From Triplophysa rosa (lineage: Eukaryota; Chordata; Actinopteri; Cypriniformes; Nemacheilidae): DNA of 64,000 nt. Under the pieces are notes generated by a model, which did no database searches, was not told the origin of the DNA, and saw only the letters and a list, made by a program, of their open reading frames with translations. The translations under genes and the position numbers were made by a program. Shown here in pieces: positions 62,217 to 64,000 of the stretch. The number at the start of each line of letters is the position of its first letter. Positions within the stretch are counted from its first letter, which is position 1. The stretch lies in the NCBI RefSeq assembly GCF_024868665.1, contig NC_079910.1:8094976-8158975 (forward strand). The letters run 5' to 3'.

Positions 62217-64000
62217 GTAAGAAAAGAGATGGAGTTATCACATAACTTAACCTTCACAATGTTCTCCATGAGCCTTTTAATAAAATCTTACGGCGTTGTT
62301 ACGTACCCGTGCGAGGTAACGCAGACGGGTGTTTTCTCTTTTGTGGTGGTGTTTAAAAGCGAATTTCATTTCACAGAGGGTGTCTCAAAACCTACCGAGC
62401 AGCCTACCTAGACAGCATGTCTGGGCATAGACGCATTCAAATCGAACTCTGTGAACGCGCGTCGGATGCCTAAATTCGCATTCTCGTGTTTTTAAATGCT
62501 GTTTGATTTTGTATTACGCGCCTGTGATGCGCAGACGTACTGTCTAGGTTGGCGACTCGCTAGGTTTTGAACACAACCACTGTGTCCTTTGAAAGTATGG
62601 AAATTGTTGTTTTTCCTTCACAGGGATGTTTTGAAAGACGTGCAAATGTAAGAAATAAACTCTAAAATGCGTGAATAAGAACTGTAAGATGAATGCTGCT
62701 TGATAGCTGGCAACAAACGCTTGAGATTACCTCAGGAGACTGAGACTATTGTTCTGCGAGTGTTATTGAGCGATCAAGACATCAAAGAAAAAGATCCCTT
62801 GACAGTTCTTCTATAAACAATTCCTTAATACTGACTGTCAATGAGGTGGATTGAGGGAACCCAAATGCTGTTTTGAGCGTTTTTGTGTGCGAAGATTCTT
62901 GTCATCATTGTCTTTGTTTTGTACTGGAGTTTTGTCAAAGCGCGTCATGGTTTGAACTGCACGTATTTTCGTTGAGCTCGTCAGTCTTTAATGCGAAAAA
63001 CAACTACACTTACGAAAATTAACCATGGTTTAACCAAAGTAAAACATCTTAAATACATAGTAACCACATATGTGTTATTGTCTAGAAACAGGAACCAGAG
63101 TTCATCCACCAAAACCAATGGTTACTGTAGTTTTACTATAATACTATAAAACTTTTATAAGGAATTGTTCTGTTAAATTGATAGTTTACCCAAAAAGGAA
63201 AATTCAGTCGTCATTTACTCAACCTGTTGTCATTTCAAACCTGTATGACTTTCTGTCATCATTTACTCACCTTCGAGTTGTTCCAAATCTGTGTAAATTT
63301 CTTTGTTCTGATGAACACAGAGAAAGATATTTGGAAGAATGCTTGTAACCAAACAGATCTTGCCCCCCATTGACTACCATAGTAGGAAAAAATACAATGG
63401 TAGTTAAAAGTGCCCCAGAATGGTTTGTTGTCCTACATTGTTCAAAATGTCTTCTTTTGTGTTCAACAGAACAAAGAAATGTATAAAGTAATTTTTCCTA
63501 CTGTGGGAGTCAGTGGGCGGCGAGATCTGTTTGGTTATAAGCATTAAGCATTCTTCCAAATATATATACTATCACTCTAAAATGACAAGAGCGAGAGTTG
63601 GGATTTTTGGGTGAACTATCACGTAAAGAGCTTAGGTCCCATTACATACACAGACATCTGTCAAACACATCTCTTTAAAAACTTTCCTTGCCTTCTTATT
63701 TGTCATTAAAGTGACATTATATTTCTCATTAAGTTCTCAAGATCTGATTTTTGTTTGACCAATTTGTAATTTCAGTCTTTTCACAAGATGTAGAAGATGT
63801 AGTCACTAGACAGTGTAACATGACATCATCAGGAATTGTTCTTCTTCTCACCCATGTGTCACTTCTGTGGAAGTGTCACATCTTTAGTCGTTCATTCAGC
63901 GTTATGTGGGTGACATGTGTTGGTTTTCAGCTTAGTAATAGTGTTACGCAACTTGAAGCATTTAGTGTGTGGGCCACACTCTCAAACAGATTGTTCATGG
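62217..64000 (+). other. dip2b intron 1 (5' part)
   Basis: No second dip2b exon was recognised up to the window edge. The sequence holds a chimeric MITE at 63178-63625 and otherwise nothing supported. Confidence 0.55.
63178..63625. repeat. Chimeric MITE in dip2b intron 1
   Basis: Begins as the shorter subfamily (TTGATAGTTTACCC…CATTTCAAACCTGTATGACT), then at about 63253 restarts with the longer subfamily's left arm (CATCATTTACTCACCTTCGAGTTGTTCC region). It ends TTTTTGGGTGAACTATCACG. Confidence 0.85.

Overview
The window is vertebrate nuclear DNA, almost certainly from a cypriniform (carp/zebrafish-like) teleost. It carries multi-exon genes with GT-AG introns, AT-rich introns, and many short palindromic non-autonomous DNA transposons of the type abundant in cyprinid genomes. 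It also holds a decayed Tc1 element and a PIF/Harbinger-like element. I saw no bacterial or viral gene, CRISPR array, or rRNA/tRNA gene.

Six complete genes and the first coding exon of a seventh lie head-to-tail on the + strand. They are phf8 (2664-9044, histone demethylase), troap/tastin (11562-17780, mitotic spindle/centrosome protein), pfkm (19544-26474, muscle-type phosphofructokinase), larp4 (27942-35693, poly(A)/PABP-binding La-related protein), asb8 (40370-41567, ankyrin/SOCS-box ubiquitin ligase adaptor), atf7 (49902-58266, CRE-binding bZIP factor) and dip2b (62132 onward, runs off the window). I reconstructed the exons by hand. Every complete gene closes in frame at a length close to its human orthologue: phf8 1027 aa, troap 705, pfkm 782, larp4 768, asb8 289, atf7 491. 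The human orthologues of all but phf8 lie in 12q13, so the block is largely conserved. Human PHF8 is X-linked, so its place next to troap is specific to the fish arrangement.

The genes do not form a pathway; this is ordinary vertebrate synteny. Gaps between genes are about 1-8 kb and hold 3' UTRs, CpG-containing promoters and repeats. Features worth a second look are: three tandem copies of a two-exon unit inside troap; two transposons filling most of one troap intron; a likely GC-AG intron in pfkm; a stop-free intron, a multiple of three long, that splits the atf7 leucine zipper; perfect CRE palindromes in the asb8 and atf7 promoters; a 16-bp palindrome with an E-box core before dip2b; and several paired, nested or chimeric MITE copies. 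I found no clearly new biological system.
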